Below, piece by piece: positions 10,960 to 25,212 of a stretch of DNA of 64,000 bases. A model generated the notes under the pieces. That model saw only the letters and a list, made by a program, of their open reading frames with translations. It ran no database searches and was not told where the DNA came from. The DNA is from Candidatus Contendibacter sp. (lineage in GTDB: Bacteria > Pseudomonadota > Gammaproteobacteria > Competibacterales > Competibacteraceae). Location: positions 1 through 64,000 of the forward strand of contig JARSSO010000015.1 in assembly GCA_029624765.1 (NCBI GenBank), read 5' to 3'. A program made the translations under genes and the position numbers. Numbering within the stretch: position 1 is the first letter of the stretch; each line of letters opens with the position of its first letter.

Positions 10960-12354
10960 ATGCATGCCGACACCATCACCAATCGCACTTTCGCCGAAAT
11001 CGAGATCGGCGAGAAGGCCAGCCTGACCCGCACCCTGAAACCGCTCGACATACAACTGTTCGCCACGCTGACCGGCGACCTGAATCCCACCCACCTGGAC
11101 GAGAAATTCGCTCGCCAGTATCAGGCCGGACAACGGGTTGGCCACAGCATGTGGGCGGCCAGCCTGCTGTCGGGGCTGTTCGGCTGCCAGTTGCCGGGGC
11201 CGGGCAGCGTGTTCGCCGCCCAGTCGTTTCGTTACCTGCGGCCGGTGCATCTGAACGACACCCTGACCCTGACCGCCGAGGCGCGGGAAAAACACCCGGA
11301 CCGCCGAATCGTGGTATTCGCCTGCGCCGCCATCAACCAGCAGGGCGAGACCGTGATGGAAGCGACGGTCGAGGTGATCGCGCCGACGGAGAAAATCACC
11401 ACGCCGCAGCCGGAGCTGGCCTCGATGGCGATTCAAACCCACGACAAATTCAATCGGCTGATCGAGTATTGTGCTCCGTTGCCCGACATCGTCACCGCCG
11501 TCGCCCATCCCTGCGACGAATCCTCGCTCACCGCCGCGGTGGAGGCGGCGGAGGCCAGTCTGATCCTGCCGATCCTGGTCGGGCCGGCGGACAAGATTCG
11601 CGCCACGGCGGACAAATACCAGATCGATGTCGGTCGCTTTGAGATTGTGGATGTCCCGCACAGCCACGCCGCCGCCGCCAAGGCGGTGGAACTGGTGCGC
11701 AATGGCCAGGCGGAGGTATTGATGAAGGGGAGCCTGCACACCGACGAACTGATGCACGAGGCCATGCGCGCCGAGACCGGGATTCGCACCGAACGCCGGA
11801 TCAGCCACGTGTTCTGCATGGACGTGCCGTCCTATCACAAGCTGCTGCTGGTCACCGACGCCGCGATCAATATCTACCCCGCGCTCGACGACAAGCGCGA
11901 CATTTGCCAGAACGCCATCGATCTGGCCCGGATTCTGGGGATCGAGCGCCCCAAGGTGGCGATTCTGTCGGCGGTGGAAACCATCAGCGTCAAGATCGCC
12001 TCGACCACCGAGGCTGCCTCGCTGTGCAAGATGGCCGACCGGGGACAGATCGTCGGCGGGCTGCTGGATGGGCCGCTGGCGATGGACAACGCCATCAGCA
12101 AGGTGGCGGCGGAGATCAAGGGGATCAAATCCGAGGTGGCGGGCGACGCCGACATCCTGCTGGTGCCCGATCTGGAAGCCGGCAACATCCTGGCCAAGCA
12201 ACTCACCTTCATGGCGCAGGCCGACGCCGCCGGCATCGTGCTGGGCGCGCGGGCCCCGATCATTCTGACCAGCCGCGCCGACAACGTTCGCACCCGGATG
12301 GCGTCCTGCGCGGTGGCGGTACTGATCGCTCACACCCGGCGCGGCAGCCGGTAG
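10960..12354 (+). CDS. Bifunctional enoyl-CoA hydratase (MaoC) / phosphate acetyltransferase
   Basis: A 464-residue fusion. Residues 1-140 form a MaoC hot-dog hydratase: FATLTGDLNPTHLDE carries the catalytic Asp/His pair and GHSMWAASLLSG follows. Residues 150-464 form a phosphate acyltransferase of the Pta/Ptb type (LPILVGPADKI, LMKGSLHTDELMHEAM, TERRISHVFCM, LVPDLEAGNILAKQL). The architecture is known from many proteobacteria and would link acyl-CoA and acyl-phosphate pools. No acetate kinase gene lies beside it. A TTG five codons upstream is open, but the ATG at 10960 follows GAGAGGA at the right distance. Confidence 0.88.
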   Translation: MHADTITNRTFAEIEIGEKASLTRTLKPLDIQLFATLTGDLNPTHLDEKFARQYQAGQRVGHSMWAASLLSGLFGCQLPGPGSVFAAQSFRYLRPVHLNDTLTLTAEAREKHPDRRIVVFACAAINQQGETVMEATVEVIAPTEKITTPQPELASMAIQTHDKFNRLIEYCAPLPDIVTAVAHPCDESSLTAAVEAAEASLILPILVGPADKIRATADKYQIDVGRFEIVDVPHSHAAAAKAVELVRNGQAEVLMKGSLHTDELMHEAMRAETGIRTERRISHVFCMDVPSYHKLLLVTDAAINIYPALDDKRDICQNAIDLARILGIERPKVAILSAVETISVKIASTTEAASLCKMADRGQIVGGLLDGPLAMDNAISKVAAEIKGIKSEVAGDADILLVPDLEAGNILAKQLTFMAQADAAGIVLGARAPIILTSRADNVRTRMASCAVAVLIAHTRRGSR

Positions 12355-12371
12355 CCGGCCCGCTTGCTCGC

Positions 12372-12396
12372 CCATCGGGTTTGATCAGCCCGATGG
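12372..12396. terminator. Hairpin between convergent genes
   Basis: CCATCGGG (12372-12379) and CCCGATGG (12389-12396) form an 8-bp stem between the 3' ends of the MaoC-Pta gene and gcvPA. No U-tract follows on either strand, so it may be only a transcript-stabilising hairpin. Confidence 0.35.
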
Positions 12397-12429
12397 ATGA
12401 GCGGAGCGAGCCGAGCGGCATTTCCACCG

Positions 12430-13785
12430 CTAAACCACTTCCGCCAGCGCCGCCGCGTACCGCTGCAAATCCGTCTCGTTTCGGGTTTCGGTGGCGCACA
12501 CCAGCAATGCGTCGCCCAGTTCGGGATACTCGCCGCGCAGATCGAGGCCACCAAGAATGCCGCGCGCCAGCAGATCTTCCAATACCTCGTTGACTGGGCG
12601 CGGCAGTTTCAGCACCGCTTCGTGGAACACCGGCCGGTCGAAGACCCGGCCCACGCCGGGAACTTGCGTCAGCCGCTCCACCAGCGCCCGCGTATTGGCG
12701 TGGCAAGCGGCGGCGACCTGTTCCAGCCCGCGCGGACCCAGCAGCGACAGGTACAGGGTGGCGGCGGTCGCCAGCAAGCCCTGATTGGTGCAGATGTTGG
12801 ACGTGGCCTTGGAACGACGGATGTGCTGCTCGCGGGCCTGAAGCGTCAGGGTAAAGCCGGGTTTGCCGTCCAGATCCACAGTGCGGCCCACCAGCCGGCC
12901 CGGCATCTGCCGCACCAGTTCCCGCCGGCAACACAGGAACCCGAAATACGGCCCGCCCGAACTCAGCGGCGACCCAAGCGGCTGACCGTCGCCGCAGACG
13001 ATGTCCGCCCCGGTTTCGCCCCATTCGCCCGGCGGCTTGAGGATGGCCAGGGCCGTGGGGTTGACCACCGCGACCACCAGCATCTGATTGTGGTGCGCCC
13101 AGTCGGTCAATGAATCCACATCCTCCAGCACCCCGAAGAAATTGGGCTGTGGGATGACCAGCGCCGCGAAATCCTGCCCGGCATACGGGGCGAGCGCCTC
13201 GACCGGGGTATGGCCGCCGGTCGGATCGTAGGGCAGTTCCACCGCTTCGACGCCCTGATTGTGGACGATGGCGTGGACGGTTCGTCGATACAATGGATGC
13301 AAGGCGCGCGGAACCAGAATCCGCCTGGATTTGGCCTTCCGATGGGCGCGCACCGCCATCAGCAGCGCCTCGGCCAGCGCCGAGGCGCCGTCGTACAGCG
13401 AGGCGTTGGAAACGTCCATCGCGGTCAGGCCGGCCATCATGCTCTGGTACTCGTAAAGCACCTGCAAGGTGCCCTGACTCGCTTCCGGCTGATAGGGGGT
13501 ATAGGCGCTGTAAAACTCGCCGCGACCGGCAATTTCCCAGACCGCCGCCGGAATGTGATGTTCGTAGGCGCCCGCGCCCAGGAAGCACAGCGGGCGGGGC
13601 GCGTCCGCCGCTCGCGCTTCCAGCAGCCGGGTCACTTGCAACTCGTTCAGCGCCTCCGGTAGCGCCGGCAATGGACCGATGCGCAGCGCCGGGGGAATTT
13701 CGTCGAACAGTGCTTCCAGACTTGGAGCGTCGATCGCGGCCAGCATCGCCTCGACGTCGGCCGGGGTGTGGGGGATGAAAGGCAT
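12430..13785 (-). CDS. gcvPA: Glycine dehydrogenase (decarboxylating) subunit 1, GcvPA
   Basis: A 451-residue N-terminal-half P-protein of the split type. It begins [18 protein letters not shown] and contains [38 protein letters not shown] and [12 protein letters not shown], all typical of GcvPA. In organisms with a split P-protein, GcvPA pairs with GcvPB, which binds pyridoxal phosphate through its lysine; that lysine motif is absent here, as expected. It is the last gene of gcvT-gcvH-gcvPA (17 bp after gcvH). The usual next gene, gcvPB, is missing: the DNA runs instead into a convergent unrelated gene, so gcvPB must be elsewhere if the system works. Confidence 0.92.
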   Translation of the reverse strand: MPFIPHTPADVEAMLAAIDAPSLEALFDEIPPALRIGPLPALPEALNELQVTRLLEARAADAPRPLCFLGAGAYEHHIPAAVWEIAGRGEFYSAYTPYQPEASQGTLQVLYEYQSMMAGLTAMDVSNASLYDGASALAEALLMAVRAHRKAKSRRILVPRALHPLYRRTVHAIVHNQGVEAVELPYDPTGGHTPVEALAPYAGQDFAALVIPQPNFFGVLEDVDSLTDWAHHNQMLVVAVVNPTALAILKPPGEWGETGADIVCGDGQPLGSPLSSGGPYFGFLCCRRELVRQMPGRLVGRTVDLDGKPGFTLTLQAREQHIRRSKATSNICTNQGLLATAATLYLSLLGPRGLEQVAAACHANTRALVERLTQVPGVGRVFDRPVFHEAVLKLPRPVNEVLEDLLARGILGGLDLRGEYPELGDALLVCATETRNETDLQRYAAALAEVV

Positions 13786-13802
13786 GGCCGGCGCGTCCCG
13801 CG

Positions 13803-14231
13803 TCAGCCGGTCAGCTTGGGATTGGCCAGGGAGGTTTCGTCCTCGTCCTCGGCGACGGCGACAGCCTCGTAGGCCCTGGCGTCCAGCAATTGATCCAGCC
13901 CGGCGGCGGTCTTGAGCCGGAAAATCCAGCCCCCGCCGTAAGGATCCTCGTTGATCAGTTCCGGATTGTCGGCCAGCGCCTCGTTCACTTCCACGATGAC
14001 GCCGTCCAGTGGGCTGTACACATCCGAAGCGGCCTTGACCGATTCGACCACCGCGCAACTCTCGGCGGCGGCCACGGCCCGACCTACTTCCGGGATTTCC
14101 ACGAAGACCAGATCACCGAGCAGGTGCTGGGCGTGATCGGTGATGCCCACGGTCACGGTGCCGTCGTCGTTGGGGCGCACCCACTCGTGGGATTCGGTGT
14201 AATACAGGTCGGCGGGAATGATGCTGCTCAT
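13803..14231 (-). CDS. gcvH: Glycine cleavage system H protein
   Basis: A 142-residue lipoyl-carrier protein. Lys66 in ESVKAASD is the lipoylation site; the N-terminal YYTESHEWV and the [12 protein letters not shown] strand are classical. It shuttles the aminomethyl group of glycine between the P, T and L proteins. The C-terminus (about residues 118-142, with EDEDE) is longer and more acidic than in the 129-residue E. coli protein. Encoded between gcvT and gcvPA with short gaps. Confidence 0.95.
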   Translation of the reverse strand: MSSIIPADLYYTESHEWVRPNDDGTVTVGITDHAQHLLGDLVFVEIPEVGRAVAAAESCAVVESVKAASDVYSPLDGVIVEVNEALADNPELINEDPYGGGWIFRLKTAAGLDQLLDARAYEAVAVAEDEDETSLANPKLTG

Positions 14232-14264
14232 GCTCAGTTCCTCAACAACGGTTCGAGGGAGAGG

Positions 14265-15353
14265 TCATTCGATCAGAACGCGGCCATGGCGGACGAACGG
14301 CGGCTTGACCACCCGCGCCGGCAACCGCTTGCCGCGAATGTCCACTTGACAGCGGACGCCGACGCCGGCCTCGACCCGCGCCAGGGCGATGGCGCGGGTC
14401 AGGGTGGGCGAGAAGGTGCCGCTGGTGATCTGGCCGATTTCACGGTCGTCGATATAGACGGGTTGATGACCGCGCAGGACGCCACGCTCTTCCAGCACCA
14501 GACCGACGAAGGTTTGCGGCACGCCGACGGTCCGTTGCCGTTCCAGCGCGGCCCGACCGAGGAAGTCGCGGTCCATCGGTTCCCAGGCCACGGTCCAGCC
14601 CAGCCCCGAGACCAGCGGAGTGGTGGTTTCGTCCATGTCGCTGCCGTACAGATTCATGCCGGCTTCCAGGCGCAGCGTGTCGCGGGCGCCCAGTCCACAG
14701 GGCGCGACGTCGGCGGCGAGAATCCGGTCCCAGAGTTCGGGCGTCACGGCGGCGGGTGGCAGGATTTCCACGCCGTCCTCGCCGGTATAGCCGGTGCGGG
14801 CGATGAACAGACCTTCGGCTTCCAGCGCGTGAAACGGCTTGAGCGCGCGAACCGCGGCGACCGTCGCCGCGCCGAGGACGAGTTCCAACCTCGCCAGCGC
14901 CTCCGGTCCCTGCGCCGCCAGCATCGCCAGATCGTCGCGTTCGCGCCAGGCCGCGCCGAAACGGGCGGCGATGGGAGCGATCCAGGCCAGGTCCTTGTCG
15001 CGGGTGGCGGCGTTTAGCACCAGCCGGTAGCCGGCCGCGCCGCGATCGTAGACGATCAGATCGTCGATGACGCCGCCGGCTTCGTTCAACATACAGGTAT
15101 ACAACGCCTTGCCGGGATACAGGCGGGCGACGTCGTTGGCGAGCAGATGGCGCAACAGGGTCCGGGTCGGCGCCGGATCGGCGAAGTCCACGATGGTCAT
15201 GTGCGACACATCGAACAGGCCGGCGGCGCGGCGCACGCGATGATGTTCGTCGAGTTGCGAACCGTAGTGCAACGGCATGTCCCAGCCACCGAAATCCACC
15301 AGCCTGGCTCCCAGGGCGGCGTGACGGGCATACAGGGGAGTGCGTTTGGCCAT
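14265..15353 (-). CDS. gcvT: Glycine cleavage system aminomethyltransferase (T protein)
   Basis: A 362-residue T protein that moves the aminomethyl carbon from lipoyl-H protein to tetrahydrofolate. Visible motifs are MPLHYGSQLDEHHRVRRAAG, FDVSHM, CMLNEAGGVIDDLIVY (with the catalytic Asp), ARTGYTGEDGVEI and GLGARDTLRLEAGMNLYG. The ATG at 15353 gives the standard length; the frame is open further upstream without family similarity. It is the first gene of the gcv run. The 100 bp to truD show no glycine riboswitch that I could recognise. Confidence 0.94.
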   Translation of the reverse strand: MAKRTPLYARHAALGARLVDFGGWDMPLHYGSQLDEHHRVRRAAGLFDVSHMTIVDFADPAPTRTLLRHLLANDVARLYPGKALYTCMLNEAGGVIDDLIVYDRGAAGYRLVLNAATRDKDLAWIAPIAARFGAAWRERDDLAMLAAQGPEALARLELVLGAATVAAVRALKPFHALEAEGLFIARTGYTGEDGVEILPPAAVTPELWDRILAADVAPCGLGARDTLRLEAGMNLYGSDMDETTTPLVSGLGWTVAWEPMDRDFLGRAALERQRTVGVPQTFVGLVLEERGVLRGHQPVYIDDREIGQITSGTFSPTLTRAIALARVEAGVGVRCQVDIRGKRLPARVVKPPFVRHGRVLIE

Positions 15354-15454
15354 GCGGAAAATCCCAATGGGATGAATGCGCCATGGTAGCCTGAAATCAG
15401 CCGCCGGGGATACCGTTGACGCAAACATCGAGCGGTGATCGGTATCTCGCGCGG

Positions 15455-16495
15455 TCAGTCGATCGGTCGTGCCAGTTCGCGCAGCACGGTGGTGGCGTAG
15501 GCGCCGGCCGGCAGCTTGAAAGCCACCACGGCGACGCCAGGCTCGGGGAATTCCAGCTTCGCATCGCGCGCCACCAGCCGCAGCGCCCGTCGTTCCTGAT
15601 CCAGCCCGGCCGTCGCCAGTCCATCGCGGAATGTCGGCAGCGTCGCCGCCACCGCTTCCTCCAGTTCTCGAACCGGGCCGCCGCTGCGCAGCTCCCCGGC
15701 ACCCCACAGCGGCCCGGTGGGATGCAGGTCAAAGGCGGCTACTCGCTGGCCAATGGTTTCATCCACCTCGTCGACCACGAAGCTGCTGTGGCTACCGCCC
15801 AGCATCAGCACCTCGCCGGGCAACGGCCGGTTCCACGTTCCCTCGACCACCCGCCGCGCCAGCACGGCGTTGAACAGCGCCGAACGCGCGGCGGACAGAT
15901 ACAGACCTCGTTGATGCCGGTCGCGGACTTTCAACGCGCCGCGTAGCATCGCCTCGGCCCGTTCCAGATTGCCCGCTTCCCGACCGAAGCGTTGTTCGCC
16001 GAAGTAGTTGGGAACGCCGGTCGCGGCGATGCGCTGGAACCGCGCCGCCAGTTCCGCCGGCTCGCCGTCCAGGTCGCGGATCACGACGCGGAAAGTGTTG
16101 CCGCTCAGCGCGCCGCGCCGCAGCTTACGGGAATGGCGCGTCGCGTTCAGCACGGTGAAATCGGGATCGGGGCTGGCGGACCAGTCGGGTTCCGCCCGAC
16201 CGGGCAGATGCACCGAGAACCATTGCTCGGTCACGGCGTGGCGGTCCTTGAGGCCGGCGTAGCTCACCGCGCCGGACGGGACGCCGGCCTGCTCGGCCAG
16301 CCGCCGCGCCACCCACTCGGTGTTCGCGCCACGCTTGCGCACCCACAGCCAAGCGTGCTCACCCGCGCCGTCCAAGGTAAAGGGAATTTCCTCGCGGACC
16401 TGGAAATCCTCGGCAACGGCGCGCAGCCGGCCCGATCCAGCCGGTCGGCCGTGAGCAAAAGGGAGGAGAGTGGACTGCTGGGCTTCAGTGGACAT
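15455..16495 (-). CDS. truD: tRNA pseudouridine(13) synthase TruD
   Basis: A 346-residue TruD, which makes pseudouridine 13 in tRNA-Glu. The catalytic Asp84 lies in YAGLKDRHAVTEQWFSV (79-95), and the family's second block VPNYFGEQRFGREAGN follows at about residue 180. Length is normal. In many gammaproteobacteria truD follows ispF; here a divergent Uma2 gene and a repeat (16602-17356) separate them. The gap to gcvT is about 100 bp. Confidence 0.93.
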   Translation of the reverse strand: MSTEAQQSTLLPFAHGRPAGSGRLRAVAEDFQVREEIPFTLDGAGEHAWLWVRKRGANTEWVARRLAEQAGVPSGAVSYAGLKDRHAVTEQWFSVHLPGRAEPDWSASPDPDFTVLNATRHSRKLRRGALSGNTFRVVIRDLDGEPAELAARFQRIAATGVPNYFGEQRFGREAGNLERAEAMLRGALKVRDRHQRGLYLSAARSALFNAVLARRVVEGTWNRPLPGEVLMLGGSHSSFVVDEVDETIGQRVAAFDLHPTGPLWGAGELRSGGPVRELEEAVAATLPTFRDGLATAGLDQERRALRLVARDAKLEFPEPGVAVVAFKLPAGAYATTVLRELARPID

Positions 16496-16518
16496 CGTGA
16501 TGTTCCGAATGGTTTGGA

Positions 16519-16540
16519 GCGCGCGGTTTAGCCCGCGCGC
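16519..16540. repeat. GC hairpin between divergent truD and Uma2 genes
   Basis: GCGCGCGG (16519-16526) pairs perfectly with CCGCGCGC (16533-16540) across a six-base loop. It lies in the 5' region of truD and upstream of the Uma2 gene; no U-tract follows. Role unknown. Confidence 0.35.
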
Positions 16541-16601
16541 CGATGCGTCGATCCGCCATGCTAAGCTTTAACGATCAACGATTGCATTTTGGAGTGCCAC
16601 C

Positions 16602-17204
16602 ATGCCTCAACTCGCGCAACGCCTCGCCTTCACCTACGACGATTATCTGGAATGGGAACAACGCCAGCCGGAGCGCCATGAATACGTGCGCGGCGAAGTG
16701 TTCGCCATGGCTGGAACCACCGACCGGCACAATGAAATTTCAATGAATCTTACTACCCTGCTGCGCCAGCATTTGCGCGGCACGCCCTGCCGGGTCTACA
16801 TGGCCGATGTCAAGGTACGAGTAGATGCGGCCGATTGTGGATTCTATCCCGATGTGCAGGTGACCTGCGCCGAGAGCGACCGCGCTGACCGCCTGGTCAA
16901 GCGCTCGCCGACCCTGGTGGTCGAGGTGCTGTCGGATAGCACCGCCTCCTATGATCTGGGCGACAAGTTCGCCGCCTATCAGCAACTCGACAGCTTGCGG
17001 GAATACGTGCTGGTGGATCAGGAGCGAATTCGGGTCCTGATTTATCGGCGGCGGGACGGACGATGGTGGGTGGACAGCGTTGGTCCCGCCGGACGGCTGC
17101 GCCTGGACAGCGTTGACTTGGACTGCCCGGTGGAGGCGCTGTACGAAGACCTGAGCGAACCGCTCGCTCCCAATGCCGCCACGGGGGACGAGCAGCGTGG
17201 GTGA
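16602..17204 (+). CDS. Uma2 family (DUF820) PD-(D/E)XK nuclease-fold protein
   Basis: A 200-residue member of the Uma2 family. The order of signals is typical: FTYDDYLEWEQRQPERHEYVRGEVFAMAGTTDRHNEI, then YPDVQVTC with the catalytic Asp, then LVVEVLSDST with the E-x-L/K strand, and DKFAAYQQLDSLREYVLVDQ. The fold is that of restriction-type endonucleases, but the biological role is not established; the genes are often numerous and mobile in cyanobacteria and some proteobacteria. It stands alone, followed directly by a palindromic repeat, which supports insertion between truD and ispF. Confidence 0.85.
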   Translation: MPQLAQRLAFTYDDYLEWEQRQPERHEYVRGEVFAMAGTTDRHNEISMNLTTLLRQHLRGTPCRVYMADVKVRVDAADCGFYPDVQVTCAESDRADRLVKRSPTLVVEVLSDSTASYDLGDKFAAYQQLDSLREYVLVDQERIRVLIYRRRDGRWWVDSVGPAGRLRLDSVDLDCPVEALYEDLSEPLAPNAATGDEQRG

Positions 17205-17220
17205 TTCCTTCCTCTCTCAA

Positions 17221-17356
17221 AGCCTATGCGAAAACTCCCCTCTCCCAAAGGGAGAGGGATTGGGGGTGAGGGTTTTTCATTCAATCGGTTAGCTCCCTCA
17301 CCCTAACCCTCTCCCAAAGGGAGAGGGAATTCAGCAAAAATATTTTCGTATAGGCT
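17221..17356. repeat. MITE-like palindromic repeat with inverted ends
   Basis: The ends are inverted copies: AGCCTATGCGAAAA at 17221-17234 and TTTTCGTATAGGCT at 17343-17356. Inside lie two copies of the palindrome CCCTCTCCC-AAA-GGGAGAGGG, one near 17238 and one near 17312, each joined to a CCCTCACCC or its complement. The 15-bp piece TTTCGTATAGGCTCT recurs at 485-499 next to the IS200 remnant, so this is a dispersed element. No coding potential is seen. Confidence 0.6.
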
Positions 17357-17365
17357 CTCAGACGT

Positions 17366-17833
17366 TCAAACCAGCAGCGCCACGGCGTGAACGGCGATGC
17401 CCTCGCCGCGCCCGATGTAACCCAGCCGCTCGGTGGTGGTGGCCTTGACGTTGATCCGGTCCAGGGCGATGGCCAGATCGGCGGCGATGGTTTCCCGCAT
17501 GGCGGAAATGTGCGGGGCCATTCTGGGCGCCTGGGCGATGATCGTGGCGTCCGCGTTGCTCACCGTTAGGCCCTGTTCCCGCAGCAGGGCCGCGACCCGT
17601 CGCAACAGGACGCGGCTGTCGATACCCTTGAATTCCGCGCCGCTGTCGGGAAAGTGCCGGCCGATGTCGCCCAGTCCCGCCCCGCCCAGCAGGGCGTCGC
17701 ACAGCGCATGCAACAGCACGTCGCCGTCGGAATGCGCGATCAGTCCATGCGTGTGCGGGATGCGAACCCCGCCCAGGATAATGAACTCGCCCGGCCCGAA
17801 AGCGTGCACGTCGAAGCCGTGACCGATGCGCAT
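17366..17833 (-). CDS. ispF: 2-C-methyl-D-erythritol 2,4-cyclodiphosphate synthase
   Basis: A 155-residue IspF of the MEP isoprenoid pathway. It starts [13 protein letters not shown] with the metal ligands Asp8 and His10; [20 protein letters not shown] carries the third ligand (His) and DIGRHFPDS follows. The C-terminal [19 protein letters not shown] is the nucleotide-contact end. Length is normal. It is the last gene of the minus-strand run pyrG-kdsA-eno-ftsB-ispD-ispF and starts 22 bp after ispD. Confidence 0.96.
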   Translation of the reverse strand: MRIGHGFDVHAFGPGEFIILGGVRIPHTHGLIAHSDGDVLLHALCDALLGGAGLGDIGRHFPDSGAEFKGIDSRVLLRRVAALLREQGLTVSNADATIIAQAPRMAPHISAMRETIAADLAIALDRINVKATTTERLGYIGRGEGIAVHAVALLV

Positions 17834-17855
17834 GGCGTTGCCCTCTCGTCGGGAT

Positions 17856-18563
17856 TCAGCCGGCGGACCGGCGGGTCAGATAAAACTCCGCCAGCGCTAG
17901 GTCTTCCGGCCGGGTGATTTTCAAATTGTCCGCCCGGCCCTCGACCAGCCGGGGGGCGAAACCGGCCGCTTCCATCGCCGCCGCTTCGTCAGTGACCAGC
18001 AGCCCGCGGTCCAGCGCCGCGCGCAGCGCATCATGCAGCATTCCCAGTCGGAACATCTGCGGGGTCAGCGCGTGCCAGAGCCGCGAACGATCCACCGTCG
18101 TCGCGGCTCGTCCGGCCTCGTCGGCCTGTTTCAAGGTATCCCGCGCCGGCACGGCGAGCAGTCCACCCACCGGATCGTCGACCAGCTCCAGCAACCGGTC
18201 CACATCCCCGGCACTCAGGCAGGGCCGGGCGGCGTCGTGGACCAGGACCCAGTCGTTCGGCGCGGCCCACCCCCGCAGCGCCTCCAGCCCGTTCAAGACC
18301 GAATGGCAGCGTTCCGCGCCGCCAATGACGACCCGTAGCGGCTTGGTGGCGGCCAGTTCGGCGGCGACCGCTGGCCACCATTCGTCCTCGGCGCTTATGG
18401 CGACGACCACGCCGGCAATGCGCGGATGATCCAGCAAGGTGGCGAGGGCGTGGGCGATGACCGGCCGGCCGACCAGAGATAGATATTGCTTGGGGACGGT
18501 CAAACCCATGCGCTTGCCGATGCCGGCGGCGGGGATCAACGCCCAGTGACGCACGTTAATCAC
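17856..18563 (-). CDS. ispD: 2-C-methyl-D-erythritol 4-phosphate cytidylyltransferase
   Basis: A 235-residue IspD, the MEP-pathway enzyme that joins CTP to methylerythritol phosphate. The nucleotide-binding N-terminus [19 protein letters not shown] and the [10 protein letters not shown] block are clear, and [11 protein letters not shown] stands near the end. Its start overlaps the end of ftsB by 8 bp, so translation is probably coupled. Confidence 0.96.
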   Translation of the reverse strand: MINVRHWALIPAAGIGKRMGLTVPKQYLSLVGRPVIAHALATLLDHPRIAGVVVAISAEDEWWPAVAAELAATKPLRVVIGGAERCHSVLNGLEALRGWAAPNDWVLVHDAARPCLSAGDVDRLLELVDDPVGGLLAVPARDTLKQADEAGRAATTVDRSRLWHALTPQMFRLGMLHDALRAALDRGLLVTDEAAAMEAAGFAPRLVEGRADNLKITRPEDLALAEFYLTRRSAG

Positions 18564-19092
18564 GGCGCGGCGACGCTCCGGGGACGGCTGGCGCGGGCCT
18601 GGCGGCTGGGGCCGGCGGTTTGGCGGCGGGCGTCGGCGGTTTGGCCGGCGCCATGGGTTTGGCGGCGGGCGTCGGCGGTTTGGCCGGCGCCATGGGTTTG
18701 GCGGCGGATGCCGGCGGCGTCGCCGCTGGCGTGGGTTTGTGCGGGGGCGTCGCCGCTGGCGGCAAGGGTTTATCGAGGAAGCGGTAAAAGGTCTCGTCCG
18801 GACGAATCATGCCCATGTCGGCGCGCGCCCGTTCCTCGATGGCCATCGAGCCACGTTTCAGATCCTCGATCTCGGCCGTCAACGCATGGTTGCGCTCGGC
18901 CAGCTCGGCGTTTTCCTCGGTCTGGGCGCGAATGCTGATCCGCAGGGTGTGGGTCTGGCGCACGCCGTCTTCGTCGATCCAGAGCAGGTAATGCAAGAAC
19001 ACCAGCGCCGCGATCAATCCGACCGCCAGCAGTTGCAGTTTGAATCCTTGCTCGGGGAAATGGGCCATGGGGGGCGCGGCGACGGAATACAT
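18556..19092 (-). CDS. ftsB: Cell division protein FtsB with a Pro/Ala-rich tail
   Basis: A 178-residue protein. Residues 18-40 form one membrane helix ([20 protein letters not shown]), followed by [10 protein letters not shown] and a coiled coil with [24 protein letters not shown] and [20 protein letters not shown], the core of FtsB in the FtsQLB divisome complex. Typical FtsB has about 90-110 residues; here a tail of about 70 residues made of Ala, Pro and Lys is added, containing an exact 13-residue tandem repeat. ATG at 19092 follows GGGGAGG; a later ATG (19068) has no such site. The position between eno and ispD is the classical ftsB position. Confidence 0.9.
   Translation of the reverse strand: MYSVAAPPMAHFPEQGFKLQLLAVGLIAALVFLHYLLWIDEDGVRQTHTLRISIRAQTEENAELAERNHALTAEIEDLKRGSMAIEERARADMGMIRPDETFYRFLDKPLPPAATPPHKPTPAATPPASAAKPMAPAKPPTPAAKPMAPAKPPTPAAKPPAPAARPAPAVPGASPRRD
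18622..18699. repeat. Perfect 39-bp tandem repeat inside ftsB
   Basis: Two identical 39-bp units (18622-18660 and 18661-18699) encode two copies of a 13-residue Ala-Lys-Pro-Met/Pro-Thr unit in the FtsB tail. Perfect identity points to recent duplication or slippage, so tail length may vary between strains. Confidence 0.9.
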
Positions 19093-19202
19093 CAGCGCCT
19101 CCCCGTCATTCCCTCCATTCGGAAAGGAAGACGGGAAGGCGCGGCAGGGTCAAGACGACGGGACCAAGACAGTCGCCGTCAGGGTTTCAGGATTGCGGGG
19201 AT

Positions 19203-20495
<1,293 letters not shown>

Positions 20496-20536
20496 TCAAC
20501 TCCTATGGGTGTTGCGCTCTTGGGGGAATAAAGTGC

Positions 20537-24397
<3,861 letters not shown>

Positions 24398-24487
24398 CTT
24401 TCGCGCTTGAGAGCTTTCATTCCTTATGGCGGTTTGAGTCAATCCAGGACTGACCTGCTCCATCCGCCAGCCAAAAATTTTTCGAAA

Positions 24488-25150
24488 TTAAAAAAGGGGT
24501 AATCGGTCGCTGGTAATCGGTAACAGTTGAGGAGAGGGGCCGGCATATACGCTTTTGGGTTTCGTGTCCTGGCCGATGACCGCGCCTGCCCCGACAACGC
24601 TTGCCTCGCCGATGCGCACCTGGTCCCGGACGGTGGCGCTTGCCCCCAGGAAAGCGTAGGGTTCGACGATGACGCTACCCGCCAGCACCACGTTGACAGC
24701 CAGATAGCAGTGGTCGCCGACGACGGTATGGTGGCCGACGATGCTGGCCGTGCCGACGTGGACGTTATTGCCCAGTTTGGCGTAGGGTTGGATAACACAG
24801 CCGTCTCCGATCAGACAGTTTTCGCCTATTTCGACCTCGGGCCAAACGACTGCTTTCGAACTGACGTAACTGATGAAACGATAACCGTGCTCTTTTGCTT
24901 GTCCATAGCGCTCGGCTCTTATTCGATTGATTTTGACGTGACCGACCGCGATGAACAGCCGGTATCTATCCGGTGGATAGTGTTTTACCACGCGCTCAAA
25001 AGGAATCACGGGCAGATCAAGCAACCGGTCGGCCTCGATAAGATGCCCATCCACTGTAAAAGCGACAACCTGGTGAGATGAATCGTGCTTGAGGCGGGCA
25101 AAGGCCAGTTTGGCCAGTTGGCCATTACCATAAATGACTATTTGGCTCAT
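24488..25150 (-). CDS. NeuD-like left-handed-beta-helix acyltransferase
   Basis: A 220-residue NeuD/PglD-type protein. An N-terminal Rossmann-like part (VIYGNGQLAKLAFARL, residues 4-19) is followed by hexapeptide repeats from about residue 95 (GENCLIGDGCVIQPYAKLGNNVHVG, then VGHHTVVGDHCYLAVNVVLAG), ending in VGAGAVIGQD. Relatives transfer acetyl or other acyl groups to amino or hydroxyl groups of sugars. His139/His140 in IVGHHTVVGDH are candidates for the catalytic base. It is the last gene of the unusual minus-strand cluster, 62 bp after the A-PCP-deaminase gene, and could transfer the carrier-bound acid made there. Base composition is lower in GC than the housekeeping block to its left. Confidence 0.8.
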   Translation of the reverse strand: MSQIVIYGNGQLAKLAFARLKHDSSHQVVAFTVDGHLIEADRLLDLPVIPFERVVKHYPPDRYRLFIAVGHVKINRIRAERYGQAKEHGYRFISYVSSKAVVWPEVEIGENCLIGDGCVIQPYAKLGNNVHVGTASIVGHHTVVGDHCYLAVNVVLAGSVIVEPYAFLGASATVRDQVRIGEASVVGAGAVIGQDTKPKSVYAGPSPQLLPITSDRLPLF

Positions 25151-25212
25151 GGCTGTGCATTCTTTGGTGAGAAATTAATTGCTTATGAAAACCAGGGGTT
25201 GGATAAATTCAA

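Noticed and set aside
10849-12375. Long minus-strand frame opposite the MaoC-Pta gene
   Set aside because: It is a GC-driven shadow of the plus-strand gene; only its last 115 codons, the cupin, look like a protein.
15354-15454. Glycine riboswitch upstream of gcvT
   Set aside because: Only 100 bp are available and I could not find the tandem aptamer core.
24488-24530. Direct repeat GTAATCGGT near the end of the acyltransferase gene
   Set aside because: Two short copies inside the coding end; too short to be more than chance.
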